Positions 11,650 to 21,049 of a stretch of DNA of 64,000 nt are shown piece after piece. The stretch covers positions 186,001-250,000 of the forward strand of contig NZ_FTMD01000007.1 in assembly GCF_900156155.1 (NCBI RefSeq), given 5' to 3'. Under the pieces are notes generated by a model, which was not told where the DNA came from, searched no databases, and saw nothing but the letters and a program-made list of their open reading frames with translations. Source of the DNA: Aromatoleum tolulyticum (GTDB taxonomy: Bacteria; Pseudomonadota; Gammaproteobacteria; Burkholderiales; Rhodocyclaceae). A program made the translations under genes and the position numbers. Position 1 is the first letter of the stretch; each line of letters starts with the position of its first letter.

Positions 11650-11784
11650 ATGAAACGCACCTATCAGCCGTCCGTCGTCCGTCGCAAGCGCACCCATGGT
11701 TTTCTGGTCCGCATGAAGACCCGCGGCGGTCGCGCCGTCATCCGCGCTCGTCGCGCCAAGGGCCGTCATCGCCTCGCTGTCTGA
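11650..11784 (+). CDS. rpmH: 50S ribosomal protein L34
   Basis: A 44-residue, Arg/Lys-rich protein starting [18 protein letters not shown] and ending [10 protein letters not shown], which is the standard L34 sequence and length. It is a component of the large ribosomal subunit. It is separated from rnpA by one base and has a strong promoter just upstream. The conserved rpmH-rnpA-yidD-yidC-mnmE order is next to dnaA, as in most bacteria. Confidence 0.97.
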   Translation: MKRTYQPSVVRRKRTHGFLVRMKTRGGRAVIRARRAKGRHRLAV

Positions 11785-11785
11785 G

Positions 11786-12145
11786 GTGAGCAGCCCGTCG
11801 GGCGTTGATCAAAGATTTCTCAGCGCCTACAGATTACGAAAAACGGATGAGTATTCATCCGTTTTTGCTTTCCGGCGGGCGATCAAGGGACGCTTCTTCG
11901 TCGTTCATTATCGTCCCAACGAACTCGGCACGGCACGCCTCGGCGTCGTTGTGGCGAAGAAGCTGGCGAAACGCGCCAACGTGCGCAATCTGGTGAAACG
12001 CATCGTGCGCGAACAGTTTCGCAAAATTCGTGTGACGCTCCCTCATCACGACCTGATCGTGCGCCTGCACGCGCCCGTCAGGGATGCGACGCGCGCGATG
12101 ATCAACGACGACATCGCGCAACTTTTCGCGCGCCTGCGACCGTGA
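11786..12145 (+). CDS. rnpA: ribonuclease P protein component
   Basis: A 119-residue basic protein starting at a GTG one base after the rpmH stop. The family signature is present: [26 protein letters not shown], abbreviated here as the [19 protein letters not shown]-binding motif, plus the [14 protein letters not shown] segment near the N-terminus. With the RNase P RNA (rnpB, not seen here) it processes tRNA 5' leaders. It overlaps yidD by four bases. Confidence 0.95.
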   Translation: MSSPSGVDQRFLSAYRLRKTDEYSSVFAFRRAIKGRFFVVHYRPNELGTARLGVVVAKKLAKRANVRNLVKRIVREQFRKIRVTLPHHDLIVRLHAPVRDATRAMINDDIAQLFARLRP

Positions 12146-12354
12146 TCAAGTCTCTGCTCCTCGGCCTGCTGCGCGTCTATCGTTACGCGATCAGCCCGAT
12201 GCTGGGGCGCAACTGCCGTTTTCATCCGAGTTGTTCCGAATACGCGGCCGAGGCCGTACAGCGCCACGGCGCCCTGAAGGGCGGGTGGCTGGCGTTCAAG
12301 CGGGTGGGCCGTTGCCACCCATTCCATCCGGGCGGGTATGATCCCGTTCCCTGA
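12142..12354 (+). CDS. yidD: membrane protein insertion efficiency factor YidD
   Basis: A 70-residue protein with the family hallmarks: an amphipathic N-terminus ([17 protein letters not shown]), the Cys-rich [11 protein letters not shown] block, and [17 protein letters not shown] at the end. It starts with GTG overlapping the rnpA stop by four bases (translational coupling) and lies 26 bases upstream of yidC. It assists insertion of inner-membrane proteins with YidC. Confidence 0.95.
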   Translation: MIKSLLLGLLRVYRYAISPMLGRNCRFHPSCSEYAAEAVQRHGALKGGWLAFKRVGRCHPFHPGGYDPVP

Positions 12355-12380
12355 CTCTTCCCAGAACATATAAGAATCCG

Positions 12381-14039
12381 ATGGACCAGCGTCGACTGAT
12401 ACTCTTCCTCATCTTCTCCTTCGCCGTGATCATGCTGTGGGACGGCTGGCAGAAGCATAACCGTCCCGCCCCCGCGCCGACCGCGGCGGTGGCCGAGCAG
12501 CAGGCGCCGGGTTCGTCCGTTCCCGGCGCGGTGCCGACCCCGAGCGCGAACATGGCCGGCGTGCCGGTGGTTCCGGAAGCGCGCGCTGCCGCGTCGAACG
12601 CCCCGCGCGTGACGGTGCGCACCGACGTGCTCGTCGCGGACGTTTCCGCCGAGGGCGGCAGCATCGTTCGCCTCGAACTGGCGCAGCACAAGTCCAAGAC
12701 CGATGTGTCGCGCAACTTCGTGCTTTTCGACGACGGTGCCGAGCACCTGTATGCCGCGCAGTCGGGCCTGATCGGCGACGGCCTGCCGAGCCACAAGACG
12801 GTGTTCGCGCTGCCCGCCGGCGAGCAGTCGCTCAAGGACGGCCAGGACACCCTTACGCTGCGCCTAGAGGCGCCGGAGCAGAACGGCGTGAAGGTCACGA
12901 AGCTGATGACCTTCCATCGCGGCAGCTACCTCGTCGATGTCGCCTACGAGATCGCCAACGGCGGCGGCGCGCCGGTGAACGCGCACGCGTATTTCCAGAT
13001 GACGCGCGACGGCAAACCCGCGGAGGCAGTCGAGGGCTTCGGTGTGAACGTGTTCACCGGCCCGGCCTTCTACAGCGAGGCCGAGAAGTTCCAGAAGGTG
13101 CAGTTCGAGGAGATCGACAAGGGCAAGGCCAAGTTCGTGAAGAAGGCGAACGACGGCTGGGCGGCGCTGGTGCAGCACTACTTCGTCAGCGCGTGGCTGC
13201 CGCAGGACGGCGTCGAGCGCGAGTTCTTCGCGCGCAAGGTCGGCGACGGCCTGTACTCGTCGGGCCTGATCATGCCGGTCGCCGCGGTTGCGCCGGGCGA
13301 GAAGGGCACGGTGGCGACGCGCCTGTATGCCGGACCGCAGGAGCAGGACAAGCTCGAAGGCGTCGCCAAGGGCCTCGACCTGGTCGTCGACTACGGCTGG
13401 CTCACGGTGATCGCGGCGCCGCTGTTCTGGGTGCTGTCGTGGTTCCACAAGCTCCTCGGCAACTGGGGCTGGGCGATCATCCTCGTCACCGTGCTGATCA
13501 AGGCGGCGTTCTTCCCGTTGTCGGCGGCGAGCTACAAGTCGATGGCCAAGATGCGCGTGCTCGGCCCGCGCATGCAGCGCCTGAAGGAGCTGTACGGCAA
13601 CGACAAGGTCAAGCTGCAGCAGGAAATGATGGAGATGTACAAGCGGGAGAAGATCAACCCGCTGGGCGGCTGCCTGCCGATCCTCGTGCAGATCCCGGTG
13701 TTCATCGCGCTGTACTGGGTGCTGCTGGGCAGCGTCGAGATGCGCCATGCGCCGTGGCTGGGCTGGATCCAGGATCTGTCGTCCAAGGACCCGTACTACA
13801 TCCTGCCGATCATCATGGGCGCGACGATGTTGATCCAGACCAAGCTCAACCCGACGCCGCCGGATCCGATCCAGGCGAAGGTGATGCTGGCGATGCCCAT
13901 CGTGTTCACCTTCATGTTCCTGTGGTTCCCGTCCGGCCTGGTGCTGTACTGGGTGGTGAACAACACGCTGTCGATTGCCCAGCAGTGGCAGATTACGAGG
14001 ATGATCGAAGGTGGAAAGTCCGGCGCGAAGCCTGCCTGA
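12381..14039 (+). CDS. yidC: membrane protein insertase YidC
   Basis: This 552-residue inner-membrane insertase has an N-terminal anchor ([20 protein letters not shown]), a large periplasmic beta-domain at about residues 60-330, and the conserved C-terminal 60KD_IMP core with five membrane segments (starting near [18 protein letters not shown]). The core includes [16 protein letters not shown] and the [17 protein letters not shown] segment. It inserts Sec-dependent and Sec-independent membrane proteins. The end overlaps the proposed GTG start of mnmE by 29 bases. Confidence 0.97.
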   Translation: MDQRRLILFLIFSFAVIMLWDGWQKHNRPAPAPTAAVAEQQAPGSSVPGAVPTPSANMAGVPVVPEARAAASNAPRVTVRTDVLVADVSAEGGSIVRLELAQHKSKTDVSRNFVLFDDGAEHLYAAQSGLIGDGLPSHKTVFALPAGEQSLKDGQDTLTLRLEAPEQNGVKVTKLMTFHRGSYLVDVAYEIANGGGAPVNAHAYFQMTRDGKPAEAVEGFGVNVFTGPAFYSEAEKFQKVQFEEIDKGKAKFVKKANDGWAALVQHYFVSAWLPQDGVEREFFARKVGDGLYSSGLIMPVAAVAPGEKGTVATRLYAGPQEQDKLEGVAKGLDLVVDYGWLTVIAAPLFWVLSWFHKLLGNWGWAIILVTVLIKAAFFPLSAASYKSMAKMRVLGPRMQRLKELYGNDKVKLQQEMMEMYKREKINPLGGCLPILVQIPVFIALYWVLLGSVEMRHAPWLGWIQDLSSKDPYYILPIIMGATMLIQTKLNPTPPDPIQAKVMLAMPIVFTFMFLWFPSGLVLYWVVNNTLSIAQQWQITRMIEGGKSGAKPA

Positions 14040-15366
14040 TACCATCGCCGCCGTCGCGACCGCGCCCGGTCGCGGCGGGATCGGCGTGATCCGCGTGTCG
14101 GGCGCAGCGCTCGTGCCGATGGCGCGGGCGCTTACCGGCAAGACCCCCGAACCCCGCTCTGCGGGGTTCGCGCGTTTTCTGGACGGCGAAGGGCGCGCGA
14201 TCGACGAGGGCCTGCTGCTGTACTTCCCGGCGCCGAATTCCTTCACCGGCGAGGACGTGCTCGAGCTGCAGGGGCACGGCGGGCCGGTGGTGATGCAGAT
14301 GCTGCTCGCGCGCTGCGTCGAACTCGGCGCGCGCCTGGCCGAGCCGGGCGAGTTCTCGCGCCGCGCCTTCCTCAACGGCAAGATGGATCTCGCGCAGGCG
14401 GAAGCCGTCGCGGACCTGATCGAGGCGTCGACGGTCGCCGCGGCGCGCTCGGCGCTGCGCTCGTTGTCGGGGGCGTTCTCCGACGAGATGCACCGCATCA
14501 CCGACGCGCTGATCGACCTCCGCATGCTGGTCGAGGCGACGCTGGATTTCCCCGAGGAGGAGGTCGAGTTCCTCGAAAAGGCGCGCGCGCTGGAGCGCCT
14601 AGAAGGCATCCGCAGCCAGCTCGTCGATGTGCTGGAGCGGGCTCGCCAGGGGGCGCTGCTGCGCACCGGCATGAACGTCGTGCTGGTCGGCCGGCCGAAC
14701 GTCGGCAAGTCCAGCCTGCTGAACTGCCTCGCCGGCGAGGAGCGCGCGATCGTGACGGAGATCGCCGGCACCACGCGCGATGCGCTGCGCGAGACGATCG
14801 CGATCGAGGGCATCCCCATCCATGTGATCGACACTGCGGGGCTGCGCGAGACCGAGGACCCGGTGGAGAAGATCGGGGTGGAGCGCACCTGGCGCGAGAT
14901 CGGGCGCGCGGACGTGATCCTGCGCCTGGTCGATGCGCGCACGGGCGCGGGGGAGTCGGACGAGGCGATCGACGCGGCGCTACCGGCCGGGGTCGAGCGC
15001 ATCACGGTGCACAACAAGATCGACCTGTGCGGGATCGCACCGGGTTGCAGCGAGACCGACGGCAAGGTGTCGGTGTACCTGTCGGCGCAGCGCGGCGAAG
15101 GGGTCGATCTGCTGCGCACGGAATTGCTGCGGGTGGCGGGCTGGCATGCGCACGGCGAGGACGTCGTGCTCGCGCGCGAACGCCATCTCGTCGCGCTGCG
15201 CGCGGCGCTGGCGCATGTCGAGGCCGCTCAGGGGCAGAGCGCGGCGCTCGAACTCTTCGCCGAGGAGCTGCGCCAGGCGCAGGAGCGCATCGGCGAGATC
15301 ACCGGCGAATTCACGGCCGACGATCTGCTCGGGGTGATCTTCTCGCGCTTCTGCATCGGTAAGTAG
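14011..15366 (+). CDS. mnmE: tRNA modification GTPase MnmE
   Basis: A 451-residue protein with an N-terminal tetrahydrofolate-binding domain ([20 protein letters not shown]) and a helical domain with an inserted G domain from about residue 220 (G1 [13 protein letters not shown]2/G3 [11 protein letters not shown] and DTAGLRE). It ends in FCIGK, the catalytic C-terminal CIGK motif. With MnmG it makes the cmnm5 modification at U34 of several tRNAs. The GTG at 14011 overlaps yidC; no internal start gives a better fit to the family N-terminus. mnmG is not in the window. Confidence 0.96.
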   Translation: MESPARSLPDTIAAVATAPGRGGIGVIRVSGAALVPMARALTGKTPEPRSAGFARFLDGEGRAIDEGLLLYFPAPNSFTGEDVLELQGHGGPVVMQMLLARCVELGARLAEPGEFSRRAFLNGKMDLAQAEAVADLIEASTVAAARSALRSLSGAFSDEMHRITDALIDLRMLVEATLDFPEEEVEFLEKARALERLEGIRSQLVDVLERARQGALLRTGMNVVLVGRPNVGKSSLLNCLAGEERAIVTEIAGTTRDALRETIAIEGIPIHVIDTAGLRETEDPVEKIGVERTWREIGRADVILRLVDARTGAGESDEAIDAALPAGVERITVHNKIDLCGIAPGCSETDGKVSVYLSAQRGEGVDLLRTELLRVAGWHAHGEDVVLARERHLVALRAALAHVEAAQGQSAALELFAEELRQAQERIGEITGEFTADDLLGVIFSRFCIGK

Positions 15367-15549
15367 ATATCCCGCTCGGCCCTTACGCTCTCAAGGGCGG
15401 CCCAGCCGGTCACGTTCGGGGGCGATGTCCGGTCCGTGAAGCGCCGAGAAACCCATTTCGCCCAGCCAACCGGGCGTTTCCTGTCCGAGTGGGTTTCGGA
15501 CATTCTTCCTGGGCTGATTCACGCCGTTTTTTGATCACTTCTTAACAAT

Positions 15550-15635
15550 GTGCTTAGCACGTTAGTTTTGTAAGTGGCTGTTTGTGCTGTACTTTTTAAT
15601 CGAATCTGGACGGGCGGTCTGAAGTGCTAAGCAAC
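15550..15635. repeat. GTGCTTAGCAC palindrome and related half repeat
   Basis: GTGCTTAGCAC at 15550-15560 is a perfect 11-base palindrome around a central T. A similar GTGCTAAGCA lies at 15624-15633, only a few bases from the regulator stop codon. They are in the convergent spacer after mnmE, at the edge of the accessory patch. They could be operator-like sites or element-end remnants; nothing else supports either view. Confidence 0.35.
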
Positions 15636-15637
15636 TG

Positions 15638-17362
15638 CTAAGAGCTGTTTCGTGATACGTAGAAGATGCTATTTCCGGCGCCATGTCGGTCGAGGAAGCC
15701 GGTCGGGCTGCTCCATTTTTTCAGCAGGCGCGAGGCTTCCACCTGTGCCGACTGCGAATCGCCCAAACCCAGAAGCTCTCGCAGTTCGCGATTCTTGATT
15801 TCCCGGTGGTCCTTCAGGTACTCGCGAACCATCTCGGCATATCGCACCGGATTCAGGCCCCGCGTTCTGGTGTAGGCAGCCTTGCCTTTCAAGTCCTTCG
15901 CGACGCCCTTCGACAAGTGAAATGTGGCCGCCGGTGTATGGCCCTTGCGCTCGATCAGGTGTAGCGGAGGCTGGCACATCGCGTCGAGAACTCTGCGTGC
16001 ATCGTCTCGCGGGAGTTGCAGCACTTCCGCGGCCTGAGCCGTGTCGATGTAGTCCTGTGAACGCAGCGCATCCAGCACCAATAGCTGGTCCAGCCCGACG
16101 TCGGCCCCTTGAGCGTCCAGGCGTGCAATGAGACGAGCGAGTGCTTCGTGTGCTCCCTGATTGAAGATCCGCAAGGTGACTGAATGCCCGTCTGTGGAGT
16201 ACTCGGGCCGGCGCTTTCCATACACCAAGGCCGAGCGGAAAATTCGCCGGCGACCGATCCCGGACGACTCGACTAACCGAAGCTTCACGAGCGCGTTGGC
16301 CAGGGTGCGATTTCGCGGTACGGCTTCGTGACGAAGAATGTTCTCTGGTGTGATCCCATCGATGAAGCCGCCCGGGCTGGTGACTACCAGTTCCTTAGCA
16401 GAGTGCCGCACCAGCACTTCCCCTGGGTTCAGGTAGTCACGATGCGTCAGCGCATTGAGCACCGCTTCGCGCACGCCTTCTAGCGGGAACTGGGGAATGC
16501 GCAGTTTGAACAGTCCGATTTCTATTTCCTTCTCGGGGTTGATCGGGCCGGAAAAGATCTGGTCCATGCGCTCGACGGCTTCCAGCAAGGGTAAGCGGTC
16601 AAGGTCGTTGCGCGCGACGGTCGTTTCGCTGTCGTGGAAGACGTAGTGGAATTGGGCCTGCGGGCAGTGGCGTGCCAGGACTTCTCGTCGCGCGAACAGC
16701 AGCATTCCCGCGTGGGTGATGTAGCCGGCGCGTATGGCCTCCAATCCCTCGAGAAACGCTTGGTCCGGAAGCTCGATGAGACCAGACGAGGGGGCCTTGC
16801 TACGAAGGATTTGACGAGCGCGTTCGATCTGCAGTGGGTCGAGATCCGAAATGGTGACGCCGGCCGCCGGCGCTCCGCTCCAGTCCACCGCTGCCGTGCT
16901 GATTTGCGTTCGCAGGAATACAGCCGGATCGAGCGGCATGCAGTTTTTGCCGATCCGCTGTTTGAACATTCCGCTGACCGTGCCATAGGGCTTCTGCGTG
17001 CCTTCGGGTATGCGCACTGCGAGCACGGTGCCGGTGCCCTCCGGAACGCGGAGTTCGATGATTTCGGCGTCGATTCCGGGCTTGGTTCCAGCGTAGATGC
17101 CTTTGCGGAACATGTCGAGGTCGTAGCCCGCAGCGCCGTGGATAGCCTGAGCGCGCCCGCGAACCTTGTCGGACGCACCGAATACCACAACCCCGCCGGA
17201 TCCGTTCGCAAAGCACGAGGCGTATTCGCAGGCTACTCGCAGGTCCTCCTTTGGACCTTGCCACGGCTTGAAGTCGAGGAACTGGCTCTCCAGATCATCG
17301 GCGGTGCAATGCTCTAACGCATCGAGTAAGTGGAGGAGTTCGGTGCAGTCCGGAACGCTCAT
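15638..17362 (-). CDS. AlbA_2 / Schlafen-type ATP-binding regulator, restriction-locus associated
   Basis: A 574-residue protein. The N-terminal part contains an AlbA_2-type domain (about residues 20-150: ESQFLDFKPWQGP, ACEYASCFANGSGGVVVFGASD). A central GHKL-like region follows (GVREAVLNALTHRDYLNPGE), then HTH-like C-terminal segments. COG2865-type proteins of this kind often sit inside type I restriction loci. Its ATG overlaps by four bases the stop of an hsdS-like remnant, so it was once translationally coupled to it. It may act as a transcription factor or defence-associated protein; function not shown. It is the only intact gene of a small low-GC patch. Confidence 0.8.
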   Translation of the reverse strand: MSVPDCTELLHLLDALEHCTADDLESQFLDFKPWQGPKEDLRVACEYASCFANGSGGVVVFGASDKVRGRAQAIHGAAGYDLDMFRKGIYAGTKPGIDAEIIELRVPEGTGTVLAVRIPEGTQKPYGTVSGMFKQRIGKNCMPLDPAVFLRTQISTAAVDWSGAPAAGVTISDLDPLQIERARQILRSKAPSSGLIELPDQAFLEGLEAIRAGYITHAGMLLFARREVLARHCPQAQFHYVFHDSETTVARNDLDRLPLLEAVERMDQIFSGPINPEKEIEIGLFKLRIPQFPLEGVREAVLNALTHRDYLNPGEVLVRHSAKELVVTSPGGFIDGITPENILRHEAVPRNRTLANALVKLRLVESSGIGRRRIFRSALVYGKRRPEYSTDGHSVTLRIFNQGAHEALARLIARLDAQGADVGLDQLLVLDALRSQDYIDTAQAAEVLQLPRDDARRVLDAMCQPPLHLIERKGHTPAATFHLSKGVAKDLKGKAAYTRTRGLNPVRYAEMVREYLKDHREIKNRELRELLGLGDSQSAQVEASRLLKKWSSPTGFLDRHGAGNSIFYVSRNSS

Positions 17363-17477
17363 AGGGATTCGTCCATCATCAACTCCGCCACTGGCAGGCG
17401 CACGGGCCGGAGGTCAGACGCTGCGGCAGGGGGGCGCGCAGGGCGGAGAGGGATTCTATTTCGAAATTGGTCTTCAT
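17359..17477 (-). pseudogene. C-terminal remnant of type I restriction specificity subunit HsdS
   Basis: On the minus strand 17477-17405 encodes MKTNFEIESLSALRAPLPQR followed by LTSG. After a one-base shift the frame continues PVRLPVAELMMDESL and stops. The combined text resembles the usual HsdS ending (LRDTLLPKLxSGELRVPxAE...), from family knowledge. The shift breaks the frame, and no recognition domains are found upstream. Its terminal ATGA overlaps the ATG of the AlbA_2-type regulator, an arrangement typical of hsdM-hsdS-regulator-hsdR loci. This is therefore a broken relic of a type I restriction system. Confidence 0.55.
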
Positions 17478-17950
17478 TCGTGCGCCTTTCCAACTTCTCT
17501 GCCCTATCCGATCCGCACGAAGAGTCGAGTTTCGTAAGCAAGAAAGTCCATATTCAAACTTGAAACCTGAACTAAGGAAGAGCTTCAGGTCGGGTGTTGA
17601 ACACGAACACAGGTTTCGCGGATAGCCCCTGATCATCTAGATGCTGTGCTCTGGTTCAAGAGGAGACTAGGCAGCAGGGGTACATGCAGTCCTTACATGG
17701 GATGCACGGATGCGGGGCAAGTGCAGGAACGGCCGATTGGATGCCTTGGGTCGGGGCGGGCGGTAGAATGGGCGGTCCCTTTCTCTGGACGTTCCCATTA
17801 GTGTATCCATCTCGTGATTCGATGGTGCGGACGCGCAAGACATACGTGACTTCAGCGCGAGTTCCATATTCTGCACCAGGAAGTGAATGGTTATACTGGT
17901 ACGATGTAATGCATCGGGCATGTCCGGGCGAGCTGCCGGGGTGCTCCCAT
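17478..17950. other. gene-free AT-richer spacer
   Basis: This roughly 470-base stretch has no open frame I can support. It is AT-richer than the surroundings near 17500-17660 (24 of 60 G+C at 17521-17580 by my count), consistent with the decayed accessory patch. It should contain the promoters of the regulator (leftward) and the TSUP gene (rightward), but I cannot place them with confidence. Confidence 0.4.
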
Positions 17951-17966
17951 TGTTCCACGTGAAACA
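17951..17966. promoter_or_regulatory. parS site 1 (ParB-binding centromere)
   Basis: TGTTCCACGTGAAACA matches the near-universal chromosomal parS 16-mer (TGTTnCACGTGAAACA). It lies nine bases upstream of the TSUP transporter start. ParB loads here and spreads to organise and segregate the origin region. An identical copy lies at 18762-18777. The parAB genes are not in the window. Confidence 0.92.
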
Positions 17967-17974
17967 GGACCACG

Positions 17975-18754
17975 ATGCTCGACTCTGAGTGGCTGTTCGT
18001 CGGTCTCGGCCTGGCGGCCTTCTTTGCCGGTGTCGTGGATGCTGTTGTCGGCGGGGGCGGCCTGATCCAGATTCCGGCCTTGTTCTCGGCCTTTCCGAAC
18101 GGGAGTCCGGCGACGCTGTTCGGGACGAACAAGTTGTCGAGCGTTGTCGGCACCACCAGTGCGGCGATCCAGTATGGCAGGCGGGTGGCCATCCCGTGGC
18201 GGGTGGCTCTGCCGGGGGCGCTCGCCGCCTTCATCGGTTCCTGGTTCGGCGCGCGGACCGTCGCCTACCTGTCACCGGAGTTGCTGCGCCCGCTGGTGCT
18301 CGGGCTGCTGATTCTCGTCGCGATCTACACTTTCCGGCGCAAGGATTTCGGTACCGGCGGCGACGTGCTGCTCGACGGGCGCCGGTCAGTGGTGGTGGCG
18401 CTGGGGATCGGGGCGGTGATCGGTTTCTACGACGGTTTCTTCGGGCCGGGCACCGGGAGCTTTCTGATCTTCCTGTTTGTCCGACTGCTCGGCATGGATT
18501 TCCTGCGAGCTTCGGTGAGCGCGAAGATTCTCAACGTTTCCACCAACGTCGCCGCGATCCTGTTCTTCGCGAGCTCGGTCGAGCTGCTGTGGGCGGTGGC
18601 TGCAGTGATGGCTTCGTGCAACCTGGCGGGGGCGCTGGTGGGATCGCGCCTGGCGCTGCGGCACGGGGCGGGCTTCGTGCGCAGGATGTTTCTCGGCGTG
18701 CTGTGTGTGCTGATCGGGAAGATTGCGTATGACCTCGTCACACGCCTGCATTGA
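17975..18754 (+). CDS. TSUP family (TauE/SafE) sulfite/organosulfonate exporter-like protein
   Basis: A 259-residue integral membrane protein with about eight hydrophobic segments. It has the family's two repeat halves, each with a Gly-rich motif: FFAGVVDAVVGGGGLIQIPA near residue 15-35 and GAVIGFYDGFFGPGTGSF near residue 150. TSUP proteins move sulfite, sulfonates or similar anions, but the substrate cannot be assigned. It is bracketed by two parS sites and followed by speE; the position seems fixed by origin proximity rather than function. Confidence 0.88.
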   Translation: MLDSEWLFVGLGLAAFFAGVVDAVVGGGGLIQIPALFSAFPNGSPATLFGTNKLSSVVGTTSAAIQYGRRVAIPWRVALPGALAAFIGSWFGARTVAYLSPELLRPLVLGLLILVAIYTFRRKDFGTGGDVLLDGRRSVVVALGIGAVIGFYDGFFGPGTGSFLIFLFVRLLGMDFLRASVSAKILNVSTNVAAILFFASSVELLWAVAAVMASCNLAGALVGSRLALRHGAGFVRRMFLGVLCVLIGKIAYDLVTRLH

Positions 18755-18761
18755 GCGCTGC

Positions 18762-18777
18762 TGTTCCACGTGAAACA
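18762..18777. promoter_or_regulatory. parS site 2 (ParB-binding centromere)
   Basis: This is an exact second copy of TGTTCCACGTGAAACA, 811 bases from the first. It lies in the 38-base gap between the TSUP stop and the speE ATG, and argues against the speE frame starting further upstream. Confidence 0.92.
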
Positions 18778-18792
18778 GTTGTCCGGGGAGAG

Positions 18793-19692
18793 ATGATGAA
18801 AGACGACGAGAGGCCGGTAGAGCCGCTCCCTACCTCAGACACGCTGATCGAGGAGCTCGACCCGCACCACGGCTTCTTCTGTCGCGGTGCGCGCTTGCTG
18901 GAGGCGGGCCGGTCGCGCTACCAGCGCTACGAGGTGTGGGACACGCCGACCTTCGGCAGGCTCTTCCGCCTCGACGGCAGCCTGATGAGCGCCGAGCGCG
19001 ACGAGTTCGTGTACCACGAGAATCTCGTGCATGTGCCCGCGCTGTGCCATCCGGCGCCGCGTCGTGCGCTGGTGGTCGGTGGCGGCGATGGCGGTTCGGC
19101 ACGGGAGCTGCTCAGGCATCCGGACATCGAGCGGGTGGTCGTCGTCGAGCTCGACGAACAGGTGGTCGAGTTGGCGCGCCGCCATCTCGGGGCGATCCAC
19201 CAGGGGGCGTTCGACGATCCGCGCACCGAGCTGCATATCGGCGACGGCCTGGACTACGTGCGCGGCGCGGTCGCGGCGGGCGAGGTCTTCGACCTGATCG
19301 TGCTCGACCTCACCGAGCCGGGCGAGGGGCCGGCCGCGGCGCTGTACCGCGAACCCTTCCTCGCCGATTGCCGTACGCTGCTGCACGGGGAGGGGGCGCT
19401 GACGCTGCACCTCGGTGCGCCGTGGCGGCAGGCGGAGCAGGTGCGTGCGCTGGTGCAGCGGCTGCGCACGGTGTTCGCGATCGTGCGGCCGTATTTCATG
19501 TTCATCCCGCTGTACGGCGGGCTGTGGGGCTTGGCGTGCGCGTCGGAGCGCGTCGATCCGCAGGCGCGTTCGGCCTCGGCGATCGACGCGGAGCTCGTGC
19601 GCAGGGGGATCGCGGGTCTGCGGTATTACAATGGCGAGGTCCACGCCGGGCAGTTCGCCCAGCCGAATTTTCTGCGCGAACTGCTCGCATGA
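18793..19692 (+). CDS. speE: polyamine aminopropyltransferase (spermidine synthase)
   Basis: The protein has about 299 residues from the ATG at 18793, which has GGGGAG just upstream; the frame is open to 18751 but that would run through parS. The Rossmann fold binding decarboxylated SAM is visible: ALVVGGGDGGSARELLRHP near residue 95, VVVVELDEQVVELAR, and the LIVLDLTEPGEGPA loop with the catalytic Asp region. It transfers an aminopropyl group to putrescine or a related amine. Some members are thermospermine synthases or plain methyltransferase-like proteins, so the exact product is uncertain. Confidence 0.88.
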   Translation: MMKDDERPVEPLPTSDTLIEELDPHHGFFCRGARLLEAGRSRYQRYEVWDTPTFGRLFRLDGSLMSAERDEFVYHENLVHVPALCHPAPRRALVVGGGDGGSARELLRHPDIERVVVVELDEQVVELARRHLGAIHQGAFDDPRTELHIGDGLDYVRGAVAAGEVFDLIVLDLTEPGEGPAAALYREPFLADCRTLLHGEGALTLHLGAPWRQAEQVRALVQRLRTVFAIVRPYFMFIPLYGGLWGLACASERVDPQARSASAIDAELVRRGIAGLRYYNGEVHAGQFAQPNFLRELLA

Positions 19693-19717
19693 GCTTTTCG
19701 CGAGCGAGTCCCAAGTT

Positions 19718-21049
19718 TTGAAGAATCACAGACCGAACCGATCTCCGCGACCCGAGCCCCGTTCCGATGTCCTGCCGGCCGACAGCCTGGCGTTCAGCTT
19801 CAGCTGCGCCGCGGCGCTCGTTGAATCGGTGCTGGCCGGGGCGAACCTCACCGATGCGTTCGAGGGAATGCTCGCGCAGCATCCCGACTGGCCCGACGCG
19901 ACGCGCGGCGCCGTACGCGATCTGGCGTGGGGCACGCTGCGCGACTATGGGCGCGGCGATGCAGTGTTGCGCCGCCTGCTGCACAAGCCGCTGCCGGAGG
20001 CGATCCACGCCTTGCTGCTGGTCGCGCTGCATCGTCTCGAGACCCGTCCGGAGCAGGCGCATACCGTCGTGAATCAGGCGGTCGAAGCCGCTGCGGCGCT
20101 GATGGCGCCGTTGAAGGGGGTCGTGAACGGGGTGCTGCGCAATCGCCAGCGCAACGCCGCCGAGCTCGATGCGGAGCTGGTCGCTGACCAGGCGGCGTAT
20201 TACCGCCACCCGTCATGGTGGATCGAGCGCCTGCGCGCGTCCTTCCCCGACGACTGGCAGGCGGCGCTCGCCGCCGGCAACGAACGGCCGCCGATGGGTC
20301 TGCGCGTGAATCGCCTGCGTGGCGGCGTCGATGCGTACGTGCAGGAGCTGGAGGCGGCCGGGCTGGGCCACCGGCGTCTTGGGAACGATGCGCTGGTGCT
20401 TGAGCGGCCGGTGGCCGTCGCGACGCTGCCGGGTTTTGCCGCAGGCCGCGTGTCGGTGCAGGATGCGGGGGCGCAGTGGGCTGCGCGTTGGCTCGATCTC
20501 GCGGCGGGTCAGCGGGTGCTGGACGCCTGTGCCGCGCCGGGCGGCAAGTCGGCACACATCCTCGAGACCGCGCCGGTCGAGCTGCTGTCGCTGGAGCTGG
20601 ACCCGGTGCGCACCCGGCGCATCGCCGACAACTTCGCGCGGCTGGGGCTGGCGGGCGAGGTGCGCACCGCCGATTGCCGCGAGCGCGCGAAATGGTGGGA
20701 CGGGCGGCCTTTCGACCGCATCCTCGCCGACGTGCCGTGCTCGGCCTCGGGGGTGGCGCGCCGCCATCCGGACATCAAGTGGCTGCGCCGTGCCGACGAC
20801 ATCGCGCGCTTCGCCGCGCAGCAGGCGGAGATCCTCGACGCGCTGTGGCCGACGCTCGCGCCGGGCGGCAGGCTGCTGTACGTGACCTGCTCGGTGTTCG
20901 ACGAGGAGAACGCGCGCCAGATCGCGCGCTTCTGCGCCCGCCACGCCGATGCGCAGCGGGCGGACATCGACGGCCGGCCCGAGTGCCAGCTCCTGCCGCA
21001 CGCGGACCACGACGGGTTCTATTATGCGCTGCTCGCCAAGCGTGCCTGA
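19718..21049 (+). CDS. rsmB: 16S rRNA (cytosine-967-C5) methyltransferase
   Basis: The protein has about 443 residues from a TTG at 19718; the frame is open upstream but would lie inside speE. It has an N-terminal NusB-like domain (about 20-150: GAVRDLAWGTLRDYGR) and a C-terminal SAM methyltransferase domain. The motifs are CAAPGGKSAHILE, the DVPCSASGVARRHPDIKW Cys motif and the catalytic Cys in LYVTCSVFDEEN. The start is unusual and not certain. It is first in the rsmB-DUF4390-ntrY-ntrX order common in Rhodocyclales and Burkholderiales; the next gene overlaps it. Confidence 0.93.
   Translation: MKNHRPNRSPRPEPRSDVLPADSLAFSFSCAAALVESVLAGANLTDAFEGMLAQHPDWPDATRGAVRDLAWGTLRDYGRGDAVLRRLLHKPLPEAIHALLLVALHRLETRPEQAHTVVNQAVEAAAALMAPLKGVVNGVLRNRQRNAAELDAELVADQAAYYRHPSWWIERLRASFPDDWQAALAAGNERPPMGLRVNRLRGGVDAYVQELEAAGLGHRRLGNDALVLERPVAVATLPGFAAGRVSVQDAGAQWAARWLDLAAGQRVLDACAAPGGKSAHILETAPVELLSLELDPVRTRRIADNFARLGLAGEVRTADCRERAKWWDGRPFDRILADVPCSASGVARRHPDIKWLRRADDIARFAAQQAEILDALWPTLAPGGRLLYVTCSVFDEENARQIARFCARHADAQRADIDGRPECQLLPHADHDGFYYALLAKRA

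Noticed and set aside
17640-17950. Short open frames upstream of the TSUP gene
   Set aside because: No ribosome binding sites, no recognisable domains and low-complexity Cys/Pro text.
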